Below are positions 30,632-40,841 of a stretch of 64,000 nt of DNA, one piece after another. The DNA lies in contig NZ_PZJP01000008.1 in assembly GCF_003206645.1 (NCBI RefSeq), forward strand, positions 433,999 through 497,998, in the 5' to 3' direction. The first letter of the stretch is position 1; every line of letters starts with the position of its first letter. The stretch is from Salinicola aestuarinus. GTDB taxonomy: Bacteria; Pseudomonadota; Gammaproteobacteria; Pseudomonadales; Halomonadaceae. Under the pieces are notes generated by a model that saw nothing but the letters and a program-made list of their open reading frames with translations, ran no database searches and was not told the origin of the DNA. The position numbers and the translations under genes are program-made.

Positions 30632-31336
30632 TCAACGATCGGCGCCCAGCAGCCAGTCGACAACGGCCCGAAAATCGTCAGCGACGAGAATCGGCTCGCT
30701 TCGCTCAAGCCGGTGGCGATCATGGACACCGTAGGTCACCGCGATGCGATCCATCCCGATGGCCCGCGCCATCTCCAGATCGTATTCGGTGTCGCCCACC
30801 ATCACGGCGTCGGCGACAGCCACTCCCCAGGCATCGAGCAACTCTTCGAGCATCAGCGGGTGCGGCTTCGAACGAGTCAGGTCCGCCGTACGGCTGTCGA
30901 CAAACCAGCGTGACGCCTCGGTATGGGCAAAAGTGCGATCCAGCCCTCGACGACTCTTCCCGGTCGCCACCACCATGTGACATCCACCCACACCGTGAAG
31001 CCGCTCCAGCCCCTCGGCAACGTGGTCGAAAAACGGTGCCGGCGACTGATCGGCGGCGCGAAACGCTTCGCCGTAAGCCTGCTGCAGCGCTTCCCTATCG
31101 CGGTCACCGGTGCCGGGATAGAGCCTCTCGATCGCTTCAGGCAAGCCCAGGCCGATGATGTCGCGAATCGCCTCAGCGGATGGCACAGCCCACCCGAACG
31201 CCCTGGCGGCTCGCTGCATGCAGGCGACGATGCGCGGCGCGGAGTCCATCAGCGTACCGTCCCAGTCGAACACCAACAGACGATAGCGACAGCCTGTCCA
31301 GACGGGGCCAGCGCTGTCAGGTTCCGCGTCAGCCAC
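30632..31336 (-). CDS. HAD-superfamily phosphatase (Gph-like)
   Basis: HAD subfamily IA hydrolase, about 234 residues. Motif I is FDWDGTLMDS (nucleophile Asp and acid/base Asp), motif II VVATGKS, motif III Lys in SKPHP, motif IV VGDTEYDLEMA, and the helical cap lies between I and II. The fold is that of phosphoglycolate phosphatase-like enzymes, but the substrate cannot be read from sequence. I choose GTG 31336, giving an 8-nt overlap with rluC and a GGAG 10 nt upstream; GTG 31345 is the alternative. The rluC-HAD-sppA order is shared with Pseudomonas. Confidence 0.88.
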   Translation of the reverse strand: MADAEPDSAGPVWTGCRYRLLVFDWDGTLMDSAPRIVACMQRAARAFGWAVPSAEAIRDIIGLGLPEAIERLYPGTGDRDREALQQAYGEAFRAADQSPAPFFDHVAEGLERLHGVGGCHMVVATGKSRRGLDRTFAHTEASRWFVDSRTADLTRSKPHPLMLEELLDAWGVAVADAVMVGDTEYDLEMARAIGMDRIAVTYGVHDRHRLERSEPILVADDFRAVVDWLLGADR

Positions 31337-32273
31337 GACGCGCACGCTCCAGCACCTTTTCTAAGCCCGGCTCCAGTGCGGCACGCGCCTGCACGGTGCG
31401 GCCGCTCTTGGGATCGGGAAACGCCAGCGTTGCGGCATGCAGAAACAGCCGATCGAGACCCAGCGAGCGCGCCAGGCGAAAGCTCTCGGGGCTGCCGTAT
31501 TTGTCATCCCCCAGGAGCGTATGTCCAGCATGCGCCGCATGAACGCGAATCTGGTGCGTTCTGCCCGTCACCGGCTCGGCCTCCACCAGCGTCACCTTCG
31601 GGAAGGTCTCCCGCACCCCGAACCGGGTGCGCGACACCTTGCCTTTGTCATCCACCCGAACGCGACGCTCACCGTTACCTGCCTCGTAGCGCTCGAGACG
31701 CGCACTGACGTAGTCGCGCCTGGCAGGCCAGCGTCCCTCGACCAGAGCCAGATACCCTTTCTCCATACGCCGCTCCCGCATGGCATTGTTCAACGACAGC
31801 AGCGACTCACGATTTTTCGCCAGCAGCAGACACCCAGAAGTGTCGCGATCGAGCCGATGGACCAGCTCGAGAAAATCGAGATCCTCACGAACCTGGCGAA
31901 GCGCCTCGATCAGCCCGATCTTCACGCCGCTACCACCGTGGACCGCGAGACCCGACGGCTTATTGATCACCAGCCAGTCCGGCCCCTCGACAAGCACACT
32001 CCCGGCGAGAAGATTACGCAGACTTTCGCTTGCCTCCTTGACTGCACTCTCGGGTGTGAGACGCAGGGGCGGCACGCGAACCACATCACCGGCCTGAACC
32101 CGGTAGTCCGCCTTGATGCGTTTTTTATTGACCCGCACTTCACCCTTGCGAACGATGCGGTAGATCAGCGTCTTGGGTGCCCCCTTGAGCCGGGTACGCA
32201 GAAAATTGTCGATCCGCTGGCCCTGCTGGGACTCGCTGACCTCGATAAATTGAACTTCCTGGCCTTCGGCCAT
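31329..32273 (-). CDS. rluC: 23S rRNA pseudouridine synthase RluC
   Basis: Modifies uridines 955, 2504 and 2580 of 23S rRNA in E. coli. It has an N-terminal S4 RNA-binding domain (QRIDNFLRTRLKGAPKTLIY and the basic VRVNKKRIK, about 19-55) and a RluA-type catalytic domain with HRLDRDTSG (Asp142 nucleophile) and VTGRTHQIRVH. 314 residues from ATG 32273, which has AAGGGAG 6 nt upstream; the upstream open frame is not used. Diverges from rne, its usual neighbour. Confidence 0.94.
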   Translation of the reverse strand: MAEGQEVQFIEVSESQQGQRIDNFLRTRLKGAPKTLIYRIVRKGEVRVNKKRIKADYRVQAGDVVRVPPLRLTPESAVKEASESLRNLLAGSVLVEGPDWLVINKPSGLAVHGGSGVKIGLIEALRQVREDLDFLELVHRLDRDTSGCLLLAKNRESLLSLNNAMRERRMEKGYLALVEGRWPARRDYVSARLERYEAGNGERRVRVDDKGKVSRTRFGVRETFPKVTLVEAEPVTGRTHQIRVHAAHAGHTLLGDDKYGSPESFRLARSLGLDRLFLHAATLAFPDPKSGRTVQARAALEPGLEKVLERARRG

Positions 32274-32420
32274 GCACGACTCCCTTGACGACACCTCGAT
32301 GCGACGCCACAGCGCCGCCGGCGCCATTCTAACCCAGGGACACTCCGTGCCGTTACCGCCTCGGGCAACGCCGGCTTGATCTCCCCGCCCGAGCGCCCCT
32401 ATCGGGCCGCGCCGGCTCAA

Positions 32421-32450
32421 TTGCTGCTCCAATAGCATTACTGTTATATT
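32421..32450 (+). promoter_or_regulatory. rne: Candidate sigma70 promoter of rne
   Basis: TTGCTG (32421-32426), an 18-nt spacer and TATATT (32445-32450) in a clearly AT-rich island. Transcription would start near 32457, about 630 nt before the rne ATG. Confidence 0.6.
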
Positions 32451-32456
32451 GCGACC

Positions 32457-33088
32457 TCGCTCGATGGGCTTTAAGTCCATTCATGCGCCGGCGCTTGGAT
32501 ATGCCGGCCGGAGCGAAAAAATGTCTCGATCGTTCAGCGCCGCCCAAAGTGGCCGCGTTGAAAGGATCAAAGCACGTTTGGAACGCCAACCCCGATCTCC
32601 CGCGACTCGACGGCATGGGCCGAGGGGGCTGATCAGGGAAACCCACAAGTACCGGTGGAAGGCGTCGCCGAACCGAACAATGCCAAGTGACATAGACGGC
32701 AGCCAGCGAAACCGGATGCGCTCGATCGCGCACCGCAACATGTTTCGCCACCGTTTCGTTCTCACTCATGTTCGTGCAGCACTCGACAAGCAGGTCGTGA
32801 CAGTAAAGATGTAACCGTGATGGGCGGGTGTGCCAACGGGCTCGACGCACGTCGATTAGAACCGCATCGCAGGCTCAGCCAGTCGATCCGCGGTTCCCGG
32901 ACATCCTTATCGCGTCCCCACGCGAGCCCTTGTGATCCTCGACGCCCGACCGAATCTGGGCGCACATCGCACTGACTCCTCCTGCCGGGTCGCTTCACTA
33001 ACGTGCACGAGCACAGCACGACCGCTTGCGGTTCGTCGTCGCCGATTGCGGCTTGCCTTCCACCGGCACGCTCAATTAGCGAGACCCT
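32457..33088 (+). other. Long 5' leader of rne
   Basis: About 630 nt without a credible gene between the candidate promoter and rne. E. coli rne also has a long structured leader (about 360 nt) through which RNase E controls its own mRNA, so this is probably an equivalent. Small hairpins are visible, for example 32842-32855, but I cannot fold the region or recognise the E. coli hp2 element. The rne start itself has only a weak ribosome-binding site (GCGAG). Small open frames here look random. Confidence 0.5.
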
Positions 33089-36000
33089 ATGAAAAGAATG
33101 CTCATCAACGCGACCCAGCCGGAAGAGCTGCGCGTTGCACTCGTCGATGGACAACGCCTCTACGACCTGGACATCGAGTCCGGCGCCCGAGAGCAGAAAA
33201 AAGCCAATATTTACCGCGGCCGAATCACCCGGCTCGAGCCCAGTCTCGAGGCGGCTTTTGTCGATTTTGGTGCTGACCGCCACGGGTTTCTCCCGCTCAA
33301 GGAGATCTCCCGCGAGTACTTCTCCAAAGAGCCCTCGGGTCGCCCCAACATCAAGGAAGTGCTGAAGGAGGGCCAGGAGGTCATCGTTCAGGTCGACAAG
33401 GAAGAGCGCGGCAATAAAGGCGCGGCGCTGACGACCTTTATCAGCCTGGCCGGGCGCTTTCTGGTCCTGATGCCCAACAACCCCCGTGCCGGCGGCATTT
33501 CGCGACGCATCGAGGGTGAAGAACGTACCCAGCTCAAAGACGCGATGAACCAGCTGACGCTCCCGGACAAGATGGGCGTCATCGTCCGGACCGCCGGCAT
33601 CGGCCGCTCGTCGGAAGAGCTGCAGTGGGATCTGGACTACCTCGTCCAGGTGTGGGAAGCGATCACCACCGAAGCGGTCAAGCGCCCTGCCCCTTTCCTG
33701 ATCTATCGCGAATCCAACGTCATCATTCGCGCGATGCGCGACTACCTGCGCCAGGACATCGGTGAGGTACTGATCGACAGCGAGAGCGTCCACGAAGAAG
33801 CGCTCGCGTTCATTCGCCAGGTGATGCCGTCGTATCAGCAGAAGATCAAGCTCTACACCGACGATGTCCCGCTGTTTTCGCGTTTTCAAATCGAATCGCA
33901 GATCGAAACCGCCTATCAGCGCGAGGTCAAACTCCCTTCCGGCGGCTCGGTAGTCATCGACCATACCGAGGCCCTGGTCTCCATCGACATCAACTCCGCG
34001 CGCGCCACCCGCGGTGCCGACATCGAAGAGACTGCGCTGCAGACCAACGTCGAAGCCGCCGACGAGATCGCGCGCCAGCTTCGCCTGCGGGACATCGGCG
34101 GCCTGGTGGTGATCGATTTCATCGACATGTCTCCAGCGCGCAACCAGCGCGAGGTCGAAAACCGTGTGCGCGATGCGCTCAAGCTCGACCGCGCGCGCGT
34201 GCAGATCGGCCGTATCTCCCGTTTCGGCCTGATGGAAATGTCGCGCCAGCGCCTGCGCCCATCGCTCGGCGAAACCAGCGGCGTGGTCTGCCCGCGCTGC
34301 GACGGACAGGGCACCATCCGTGACGTTCGATCGATGGCACTCTCCATTCTGCGACTGATCGAAGAAGAGGCGATGAAAGAGCGCAGTGCGCAGATTCGCG
34401 CCATCTTGCCGGTACCGGTGGCGACCTACCTGCTCAACGAAAAGCGCAACGTGCTCTCCGAGGTTGAGCGGCGACAGGATGTGCGCGTCGTGCTGCTGCC
34501 GAATCCCGAGCTCGATACGCCGCACTACGACGTTCAGCGCTTCCGCGACGACCATGTCTCCGAAGACGGTGAGGAACAGAAGTCGAGCTACGAGCTTTCC
34601 CTCGAGAGCGAAGCCTTCAAGGAGCCGGAAACGACCCTCGCCAAGCCGATCCAGCGGACGCAGGCGGCGGTCCAGAGCGTCGCGCACACGGCACCGGCAC
34701 CGGATTCACTGCGCAAGGAAGCCGAGGCCCTCGAGAGCGCGCCGGAGGCACCCGCCAAGGCGCCGAGCCAGCCGACCCAGCAGGCAACCGAGACCCAGAC
34801 GCCTTCGCAAGCGCAGACGAATGGCGCCAATGGTGGGCTGATTCAGCTCTTCCGCGGCTTGTTCGGCCGCCGCCGGCCCGAAGAAGAGCCGACGCCATCG
34901 GCCGAGCCGGCTTCCAAGGAGCGCAACACCAGCGCCCAGCGCGAGAGCGAGGCATCGGTGAACGGCCATCAGGGCGGTGACGGCGCATCGCGCCAGAATC
35001 GCGGCGACGGCAACCCGCGGCGTGGCAACAACAGCGCCCGCCAGGGCAACAGCGGCAACCGTCAGAGCAATGGCAGCAATCGTCAGGGCGAGAACGACAA
35101 CCGCCAGAGCGAGAATGGTCGTCAAAGTGAAAACGGTGACCGCCAGAACGACGGTGGCGGCCGCCAAAACGGCAATCGCCGCCGGCGCTCGCAGGATAAT
35201 CGCCAAGGCGGCGAGAACCGTAACAGCGGAGACGGCCGTCAAGGCGGTGGGCGCCAGAAAGGCGATAGCCGACAGGATTCGGACGACCGTCAGGGCGGTG
35301 GAAAGCGCTCGGAAAGCAACGCCTCGCCGAAGAGCGATAACCGTCAAGACTCGCGTGGCCCCAAGTCCGACAAACCCAGCGCCGGTAGCAAAGGTGATGC
35401 CACCAAGGGCGGCACCACTAAGGGCGAAAGCAACAAAGGCGATGGCAACAAGGGCGACAGTCATAAAGGGGATCGCAAGCCCCAGGCCAAAGCCAGTTCC
35501 GAGGTCACCAGCGAAGACGCCGCCGTCGCACCGAGCGCCGTGGACACGACGCCGAAGCGCACCCGCAACAATCCGCGCAAGCGGTCGCGCCAGCACGCGC
35601 TGAACCCGGCTGCGGTCGAGCAGCAGCAGCGGCTCGAGGCAGAAGCGGCGCAGGCTCCGGAAGCGAGCGCGTCCACCGAAGAGCCGTCGCAGAACGTGCC
35701 ATCGACCCCAGAGACCGCGGATGCCAGCCACGCCCAGGCAGCGGAATCCCCCGTCTCGGAAGCGGCTCAGGACCCGACGGCGAACGCGCCAGAAGCGACA
35801 TCTTCGACTGACGTCGACTCGACCGCCGACAAGACGGCACCGGCCGAGAACGGCCCGAAACCCAAGCCCAAGCGAAGCGCTAAGCCGACGCGATCGACTG
35901 CAACGGCCGACACTGCTCAAGCGTCGACCCGCACCGAGCAGGAAGTGAGCAGCACGCCCCGCGACGAGGTGCGTAACGCCTCCCCGGCGGACGCCGGTCA

Positions 36001-36976
36001 GGCCGAAACGCAGCCGGAGGTCGCCGCAAGCGAAGGCGATTCGCCGACGCAATCGGCCGCAGCCGTCGACACGGCGAACATCGACGCGGACAAGGCGGCA
36101 GCGGTACCGTCGCCGATCGCCGCGACCGACGAGCCGAAGGCTGAGCCGGCATCGACAGATGCGGCTGAAGAAGCGTCCTCGACCCATGGCACGCCGAGTC
36201 AGTCTAGCACTGGCCCTGCGCAGTCAGCGCCGGTAGCCGAGAAAGCCGGCAAGCCGAATGCGACCGATGGCAGCGAGACAGCCAGCGAGCGCCAATCGCA
36301 GGCGACGGATAAACCGTCGGTGGAAGACGCAAGTCAGGACGGCAAGACGACTCAGCATGACGTGACGGCTGCAGCGTCCAAGCCTGAGGCGGTGGAAACC
36401 GTGGCTGATACGCCTAGCGCTGCCGACGCCCCGTCGGAGCAAGGCCACGCCAAGTCCGAGTCGAGCGAGAACCGCGCTGCGGTAACGCCATCCGCGGCCG
36501 ACGCCTCAGCGCCCAAGGCTGCAGACGCCGCCGCATCCGACAAGGCTGCAGACGCCGCCGCATCCGACAAGGCTGCAGACGCCGCCGCATCCGACAAGGT
36601 TGCAACGCCGACGCCTTCCAGCGCGGCAGACAGCGCGACCCCGTCGAGTGAGCCGACGACGGCTGAGAGCGACGTCACGCCGGTGACCGCTGACACGTCA
36701 TCGAACGGTGACCCGCTGGCCGAACCGACGTCACCGGCGAGTGGCGAAATCTCCACTGCCGAGTCACCCGTGTCAGCGGCCGAGCCGAGTGACAAGGTGG
36801 CGCCGACAGCCGAAGCGATCGAGTCCACGACCGCCAAAGCGCCGGCGGCGAGCGAGAACGCCGGCACGGCCGCTGAGGATCGCACCAAGCCGGAAGAACG
36901 GCCGGCACCGCGACGTCGCGCGCACAATGACCCGCGCGAGAAGCGTCGCCGCGAGCGCAGCGGTGACGGTAGCTGA
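33089..36976 (+). CDS. rne: Ribonuclease E
   Basis: Main endonuclease of mRNA decay and rRNA/tRNA processing and scaffold of the degradosome. The catalytic half (1-510) is intact: S1 domain near 35-125, 5'-sensor/RNase H regions, metal-binding Asp300, Asn302 and Asp343, and the zinc-link CPRC at 401-404. Residues 581-597 ([17 protein letters not shown]) form an amphipathic, basic-ended helix that fits the membrane-targeting sequence. The remaining ~700 residues are disordered: a Gln/Asn/Arg/Gly-rich basic stretch (about 630-780) and an Ala/Glu/Ser/Thr/Pro-rich acidic stretch, ending in a basic tail. At 1295 residues it is longer than E. coli RNase E (1061). Confidence 0.97.
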   Translation: MKRMLINATQPEELRVALVDGQRLYDLDIESGAREQKKANIYRGRITRLEPSLEAAFVDFGADRHGFLPLKEISREYFSKEPSGRPNIKEVLKEGQEVIVQVDKEERGNKGAALTTFISLAGRFLVLMPNNPRAGGISRRIEGEERTQLKDAMNQLTLPDKMGVIVRTAGIGRSSEELQWDLDYLVQVWEAITTEAVKRPAPFLIYRESNVIIRAMRDYLRQDIGEVLIDSESVHEEALAFIRQVMPSYQQKIKLYTDDVPLFSRFQIESQIETAYQREVKLPSGGSVVIDHTEALVSIDINSARATRGADIEETALQTNVEAADEIARQLRLRDIGGLVVIDFIDMSPARNQREVENRVRDALKLDRARVQIGRISRFGLMEMSRQRLRPSLGETSGVVCPRCDGQGTIRDVRSMALSILRLIEEEAMKERSAQIRAILPVPVATYLLNEKRNVLSEVERRQDVRVVLLPNPELDTPHYDVQRFRDDHVSEDGEEQKSSYELSLESEAFKEPETTLAKPIQRTQAAVQSVAHTAPAPDSLRKEAEALESAPEAPAKAPSQPTQQATETQTPSQAQTNGANGGLIQLFRGLFGRRRPEEEPTPSAEPASKERNTSAQRESEASVNGHQGGDGASRQNRGDGNPRRGNNSARQGNSGNRQSNGSNRQGENDNRQSENGRQSENGDRQNDGGGRQNGNRRRRSQDNRQGGENRNSGDGRQGGGRQKGDSRQDSDDRQGGGKRSESNASPKSDNRQDSRGPKSDKPSAGSKGDATKGGTTKGESNKGDGNKGDSHKGDRKPQAKASSEVTSEDAAVAPSAVDTTPKRTRNNPRKRSRQHALNPAAVEQQQRLEAEAAQAPEASASTEEPSQNVPSTPETADASHAQAAESPVSEAAQDPTANAPEATSSTDVDSTADKTAPAENGPKPKPKRSAKPTRSTATADTAQASTRTEQEVSSTPRDEVRNASPADAGQAETQPEVAASEGDSPTQSAAAVDTANIDADKAAAVPSPIAATDEPKAEPASTDAAEEASSTHGTPSQSSTGPAQSAPVAEKAGKPNATDGSETASERQSQATDKPSVEDASQDGKTTQHDVTAAASKPEAVETVADTPSAADAPSEQGHAKSESSENRAAVTPSAADASAPKAADAAASDKAADAAASDKAADAAASDKVATPTPSSAADSATPSSEPTTAESDVTPVTADTSSNGDPLAEPTSPASGEISTAESPVSAAEPSDKVAPTAEAIESTTAKAPAASENAGTAAEDRTKPEERPAPRRRAHNDPREKRRRERSGDGS
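36515..36595 (+). repeat. Three perfect 27-bp tandem repeats in rne
   Basis: Three identical head-to-tail copies of a 27-nt unit, encoding the nine-residue unit KAADAAASD in the acidic scaffold region of RNase E. The reading frame is kept, so copy number could vary between strains. Confidence 0.95.
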
Positions 36977-37004
36977 TGCCTTAAAGGCAAAGCCGCCGCT
37001 AACG

Positions 37005-37036
37005 AAAAAGCCCAGACCTCGGTCTGGGCTTTTTTT
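37005..37036. terminator. Bidirectional terminator between rne and murB
   Basis: A GC-rich stem of about 10 bp (37009-37018 with 37021-37030) flanked by A5 on the left and T7 on the right, so it has a U-tract in both directions. It serves the convergent rne and murB genes. Confidence 0.88.
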
Positions 37037-37085
37037 ATGCCGACATGAGCAGCGGCACAGTTCACGGCGCTGGCTCGTTTCGCCC

Positions 37086-38240
37086 TCAGCGTTCGGGGCG
37101 CGCCGACCCCGGGAGGCTAAAGGCATCACCGCTCGCCACGCCCCCTCCACTCTCACCTGGCTTCGGTTCAGGCTTCGCCGCACGGTGGTCGACTGCGCCA
37201 TGCTGACTCAACGCCTGTTCGTCGATGAGCCTTGGCTCACGCTCGAGGGCAACGCCGAAACGGGTGCTGACTCGCTCGACGATGCCGGCCGCGAAGGCCA
37301 GAAGCTCGTCGAGGCTCCCTCCGCCGAAATGCACCAGCACCAACGCCTGTTGGTGATGAACGCCAAAGGCGCCCTGACGCCAGCCCTTTAGATCACACTG
37401 ATCGATCAACCAGCCCGCAGCCAGCTTCACATGATCGTCAGCCTGAGGGTATCTCGGCATGGCGGGCGACTCAGCGGCCAACCTCTCGGCCTTGGCGCGG
37501 GAAACGACCGGGTTTTTGAAGAAACTGCCTGCATTGGGCAGCTCGCGCGGATCAGGTAGCTTCTCGCGACGGATCGCGCAGACGGCATCGACAACCGCAC
37601 CTGGGGTCAACGGCGCAGTGACCCGCTCATTGAGCACGCCGTAGTCGAGGCGCGGCGCTGGGTGGCGCGACAGCGCAAGGCAGACGCGAGTGATGACGAC
37701 CTGGTTAGCCAGCTCGCCCTTGAAGATGCTATCGCGGTAGCCCAGACGGCATTCGTCCCGCGTCAGGCGGTAACAGCGAGCGTCGCGCCGGTCGACAAGC
37801 TCGACCCAGGACAGCACGTCGGCGAGCTCGACCCCATAGGCACCGATATTTTGAATCGGCGCGGCACCGACCCAGCCGGGTATCAGCGCCAGATTCTCGA
37901 TGCCCCATAGGCCTCGCTCAACGCAGGCGATAACCAAGGCGTGCCAGCGCATGGCGGCACCGGCAACGACCTCGACAAGGTCGCCCTGCTGAGGGGTGAA
38001 GCTGACCCCCTCAATGTCCGGTGCCAGCACCAGACCGTGCAGTCTCGGCGGCAACAACAGATTACTGCCACCACCCAACACGGTGAGCGGCCATTCCTGT
38101 TCGTTGGCCTGACGCAGTCCGTCGATGACGTCCGCATCGCTTCGCGCTCGCCAGAAACGAGATGCCGTGCACGGCAAGCGCAGCGTGTTGTCACCGGCAA
38201 GATCGCGCTCGAACTCGAGCCCGTTGGCGACCTCAAGCAT
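37086..38240 (-). CDS. murB: UDP-N-acetylenolpyruvoylglucosamine reductase
   Basis: FAD- and NADPH-dependent reductase that makes UDP-MurNAc. Type I (E. coli-like) MurB: GGGSNLLLPP near 56-65 binds FAD, PGWVGAAPIQNIGAYG follows, YRDSIFK carries the substrate Arg, and NAGSFFKNP holds the catalytic Ser. The last ~35 residues are a hydrophilic extension. The ATG at 38240 overlaps the phosphatase stop by 8 nt; the longer frame starts with TTG. Last gene of the lpxK-ycaR-kdsB-phosphatase-murB run. Confidence 0.94.
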   Translation of the reverse strand: MLEVANGLEFERDLAGDNTLRLPCTASRFWRARSDADVIDGLRQANEQEWPLTVLGGGSNLLLPPRLHGLVLAPDIEGVSFTPQQGDLVEVVAGAAMRWHALVIACVERGLWGIENLALIPGWVGAAPIQNIGAYGVELADVLSWVELVDRRDARCYRLTRDECRLGYRDSIFKGELANQVVITRVCLALSRHPAPRLDYGVLNERVTAPLTPGAVVDAVCAIRREKLPDPRELPNAGSFFKNPVVSRAKAERLAAESPAMPRYPQADDHVKLAAGWLIDQCDLKGWRQGAFGVHHQQALVLVHFGGGSLDELLAFAAGIVERVSTRFGVALEREPRLIDEQALSQHGAVDHRAAKPEPKPGESGGGVASGDAFSLPGSARPER

Positions 38241-38733
38241 CGTCAACCGCCATACGCCGCATCAACGCTGTCGCCACGCCGTCCACCGCAGCCTCGATCT
38301 GATCGAGCGCATAGAGAAACCCGGCCTCGCCGCCAAAATAGGGATCCGGGACGTCCGCATCGGGCTGGCCGGCGTACGCCATCAAGCGCAGCACCTGGGC
38401 TCGAGCGTTGGCCGGTTTCCGCGCAGCGACGTCTGCGAGATTGGCGGCATCCATGACCAGGATTTCATCACAGGTGGCGAAGTCTTCGCTGGCAAGCTGC
38501 CGCCCGCGTAGGCCGGAGATATCGATACCCCGTGCCGAGGCCGCCTCGATCGCTCGGGGATCCGGCGGGTCGCCCACGTGCCAGGCACCGGTGCCGCAGG
38601 AGTCCACCTCGACACGCTCCTCGAGGCCGAGCTGCGCCAGACGCTGGCGCAGCATCCCTTCGGCCGTTGGCGACCGGCAGATATTGCCGAGGCAGACAAA
38701 AAGGATACGCTGCGGCACGCTCGTTTCACTCAT
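38233..38733 (-). CDS. Low-molecular-weight protein-tyrosine phosphatase
   Basis: Arsenate-reductase-like LMW phosphatase. The P-loop CLGNICR (Cys14 to Arg20) followed by SPTAEG, and the general acid Asp130 in DPYFGG, are intact. 166 residues, normal. In other gammaproteobacteria this copy sits between kdsB and murB; LMW phosphatases beside exopolysaccharide genes act on tyrosine kinases, but no such kinase is present here, so the substrate is unknown. Confidence 0.92.
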   Translation of the reverse strand: MSETSVPQRILFVCLGNICRSPTAEGMLRQRLAQLGLEERVEVDSCGTGAWHVGDPPDPRAIEAASARGIDISGLRGRQLASEDFATCDEILVMDAANLADVAARKPANARAQVLRLMAYAGQPDADVPDPYFGGEAGFLYALDQIEAAVDGVATALMRRMAVDDA

Positions 38734-38810
38734 GATTTGGCTCTCTCATTCTCAATGCCCCCCGCTCTCCAGCGGCGACGATGGTGGCGTCGGGCTGCGG
38801 CATGCCTGCG

Positions 38811-39569
38811 CTATAAAAAGACCTGGCGCACACGCTCGAGATCCTCAGGCGTATCCACGCCGCCGGGGTAGGGTTCGGTCACGGTTGCGACCTGGATACG
38901 ATGCCCCTGATAGAGCGCCCGCAGCTGTTCAAGCTGTTCGAGCGCCTCGATCGGCGCCGGCGACCAGGTGACGTAGTCCGCCAGAAATCCCGCGCGATAG
39001 GCGTAGAGACCGATATGGCGTAGCCAGCCCTCGCTCTCGATACGCACCGGCGGCTGCGTCTTCCAGGCATTGCGATCCCATGGAATCGGGGCACGGCTGA
39101 AGTAGAGCGCGCGCCCGGTGTTGTCGACCACCACTTTGACCACATTTGGATTGAAGAGTGTGTCGACATCCTCGATCGCTTCGGCAAGCGTGGCGACAGA
39201 TGCGCCGGCGTCTGCCGCCAATCGCTCGGCAACGCAATCGATCGCGCTGGCCGGCAGCAGCGGCTCGTCGCCCTGCACGTTGACGACCAGCGTCTGCGTC
39301 GGCAGCCCGAGCACCGCGGCGACCTCGGCGAGACGGTCGGTGCCGGAGTGATGGTCGGCGCGGGTCATCACCACCTCGGCGCCGAATGCCCGAGCGGCCT
39401 GCTCGATCCGCGCGTCATCGGTGGCGATGATCACGCGGGCCGCCGCGCTTTCGCGAGCGCGCTGCCAGACGTGCTGAACCATCGGTAGCCCGGCGATCTC
39501 CAGCAGTGGCTTCCCCGGCAACCGAGTGGAGCCGTAGCGGGCCGGAATGACGACGACGAAATCGCTCAT
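38811..39569 (-). CDS. kdsB: CMP-KDO synthetase (3-deoxy-manno-octulosonate cytidylyltransferase)
   Basis: Activates KDO with CTP for lipopolysaccharide inner core. N-terminal [18 protein letters not shown] binds [28 protein letters not shown], and the [13 protein letters not shown] and later ELEQLRAL-type segments are family signatures. 252 residues, near E. coli KdsB (248). ATG overlaps the ycaR stop by 4 nt. Confidence 0.96.
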   Translation of the reverse strand: MSDFVVVIPARYGSTRLPGKPLLEIAGLPMVQHVWQRARESAAARVIIATDDARIEQAARAFGAEVVMTRADHHSGTDRLAEVAAVLGLPTQTLVVNVQGDEPLLPASAIDCVAERLAADAGASVATLAEAIEDVDTLFNPNVVKVVVDNTGRALYFSRAPIPWDRNAWKTQPPVRIESEGWLRHIGLYAYRAGFLADYVTWSPAPIEALEQLEQLRALYQGHRIQVATVTEPYPGGVDTPEDLERVRQVFL

Positions 39570-39766
39570 GGAGCGGGTGCCGCCTTGCCGAGTTTTTCCT
39601 CGGTCGTCATCGTGCGCGCTTCGCTCTCCAGCATGACCGGAATCCCGTCGCGAATCGGATAAGCCAGCCCGCTGACGCGGCTCTTGAGCTCCTGGCGCTC
39701 GCGATCGTAGACCAGTTCGCTCTGGCTCACCGGGCAGACCAGCATGGCTACCATTTCCTTATCCAT
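39566..39766 (-). CDS. ycaR: Trm112/YcaR-like small protein
   Basis: A 66-residue Trm112-family protein: [17 protein letters not shown], then a [18 protein letters not shown] segment. Of the usual four zinc cysteines only the first (in LVCPVSQ) is present, as in many proteobacterial members. The ATG at 39766 has AGGAG 5-6 nt upstream; the longer open frame is not supported. Standard position between lpxK and kdsB. Confidence 0.92.
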   Translation of the reverse strand: MDKEMVAMLVCPVSQSELVYDRERQELKSRVSGLAYPIRDGIPVMLESEARTMTTEEKLGKAAPAP

Positions 39767-39830
39767 TGGAACTCCTCGCAGTGAAATCGTCGTGCCTCGG
39801 GCGGATGCCCGAGCTGTGCTCATTCCGTCA

Positions 39831-40841
39831 TTATGGGACCGCGCCGTCACCGACGCGTTCTCGCCACCAACTATCGAAAGCGTCGTCGAGTTCGGCCTCG
39901 ACATCCAGCACCCAGCAGCGCTCGTCTGCCCAGGATTGGCATTTGACCCCATCTTTGGCAGTCATCACCACCGTCGCTTCGCCGACGGGCAGATCGTCGG
40001 GGACGAAGCGGTGGTGGTCACTGAAGGCATGCGCGCGATGGACCACCCCCAGTGCCGTCAGCGTATCGAAGAATCGCTGAGGATGGCCGATGCCCGCCAG
40101 CGCCTCGACCCGCTGCTCACCGAACGGCGGCGATGACACCGGCAGTACACGACCACTCGCGAGATGACGCCACTGACGCGGCACGACCCGCATGTCGAAT
40201 CGCGGCACGCCGGCACCATCCTGCGCATCGATCGCCTCGAACCCGCCATTTCCGATCAGGGCATCGACTTCCTGCAGCCGGCTTACCGGCTCCCTCAGCG
40301 GTCCGCGGGGCAGGCAGTGGCGATTCCCTAGACCGCGCTTACCGTCGATCACCACGAGCTCCAGTTTACGCGCCAGCGCATAGTGCTGAAGACCGTCATC
40401 GGAGATCACGATGTCGCAGCCACGCTGCTCGAGAAGTAACTGGGCCGCTCGCGGGCGGTCTGGATCCACGGCGACGGCAACGCCGGTCTGCTGGGCAAGC
40501 ATCAGGGGCTCGTCGCCGCTCTGGGCAACAGGCGTCTGAGACGTGACCAGCAGCGGGTAGCGGGCACCCCGCCCCCCGTAACCCCGGGAGACGATACCGG
40601 GACGCCACCCCGCTGCAGAGAGATCGCGCACCAGCCTCGCTACCAGCGGCGATTTGCCGGTTCCCCCTACCGTCAGATTGCCGACAATGACCACTGGCAC
40701 CGGCGTCCGCCATGTCCTCCGCTGGCCGCTCTCGAACTGCGCCCGGCGGCGTTTCACCCCCCATCGATAGAGTGTTTCGAGCGGTGCCAGCAGCGAGAGC
40801 CAGCCGGCATTGCGATACCAAGCACGCTCGAGCCTGGTCAC
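39831..40841 (-). CDS. lpxK: Tetraacyldisaccharide 4'-kinase
   Basis: Adds the 4'-phosphate to the lipid A disaccharide at the inner membrane. Membrane-binding N-terminus ([16 protein letters not shown]), P-loop [12 protein letters not shown] near 54-65, SRGYGGRG, and the [21 protein letters not shown] block. 336 residues. It starts with GTG, overlapping the msbA stop as GTGA, and has AGGAG 5 nt upstream. Confidence 0.94.
   Translation of the reverse strand: MTRLERAWYRNAGWLSLLAPLETLYRWGVKRRRAQFESGQRRTWRTPVPVVIVGNLTVGGTGKSPLVARLVRDLSAAGWRPGIVSRGYGGRGARYPLLVTSQTPVAQSGDEPLMLAQQTGVAVAVDPDRPRAAQLLLEQRGCDIVISDDGLQHYALARKLELVVIDGKRGLGNRHCLPRGPLREPVSRLQEVDALIGNGGFEAIDAQDGAGVPRFDMRVVPRQWRHLASGRVLPVSSPPFGEQRVEALAGIGHPQRFFDTLTALGVVHRAHAFSDHHRFVPDDLPVGEATVVMTAKDGVKCQSWADERCWVLDVEAELDDAFDSWWRERVGDGAVP

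Noticed and set aside
32449..32814. Possible 121-residue protein in the rne leader
   Set aside because: No ribosome-binding site, no recognisable motif and amino-acid use that looks random; the region is better read as an untranslated leader.
32762..34687. Long minus-strand open frame (641 codons) opposite the first half of rne
   Set aside because: It mirrors the codon bias of RNase E on the other strand, has no recognisable domain, and lacks a ribosome-binding site; GC-rich genes often leave the antisense frame open.
34950..35480. Gln/Asn/Gly/Arg-rich short motifs in rne considered as a CRISPR-like or DNA repeat array
   Set aside because: The similarity is at the amino-acid level (degenerate NRQ/GENR units); there is no constant DNA repeat with unique spacers.
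34706..36187. Minus-strand open frame (493 codons) opposite the rne scaffold
   Set aside because: Its composition (long Ala/Val/Leu and Arg runs) simply reflects the antisense of the repetitive Glu/Ala/Ser/Thr codons; no family or start signal.
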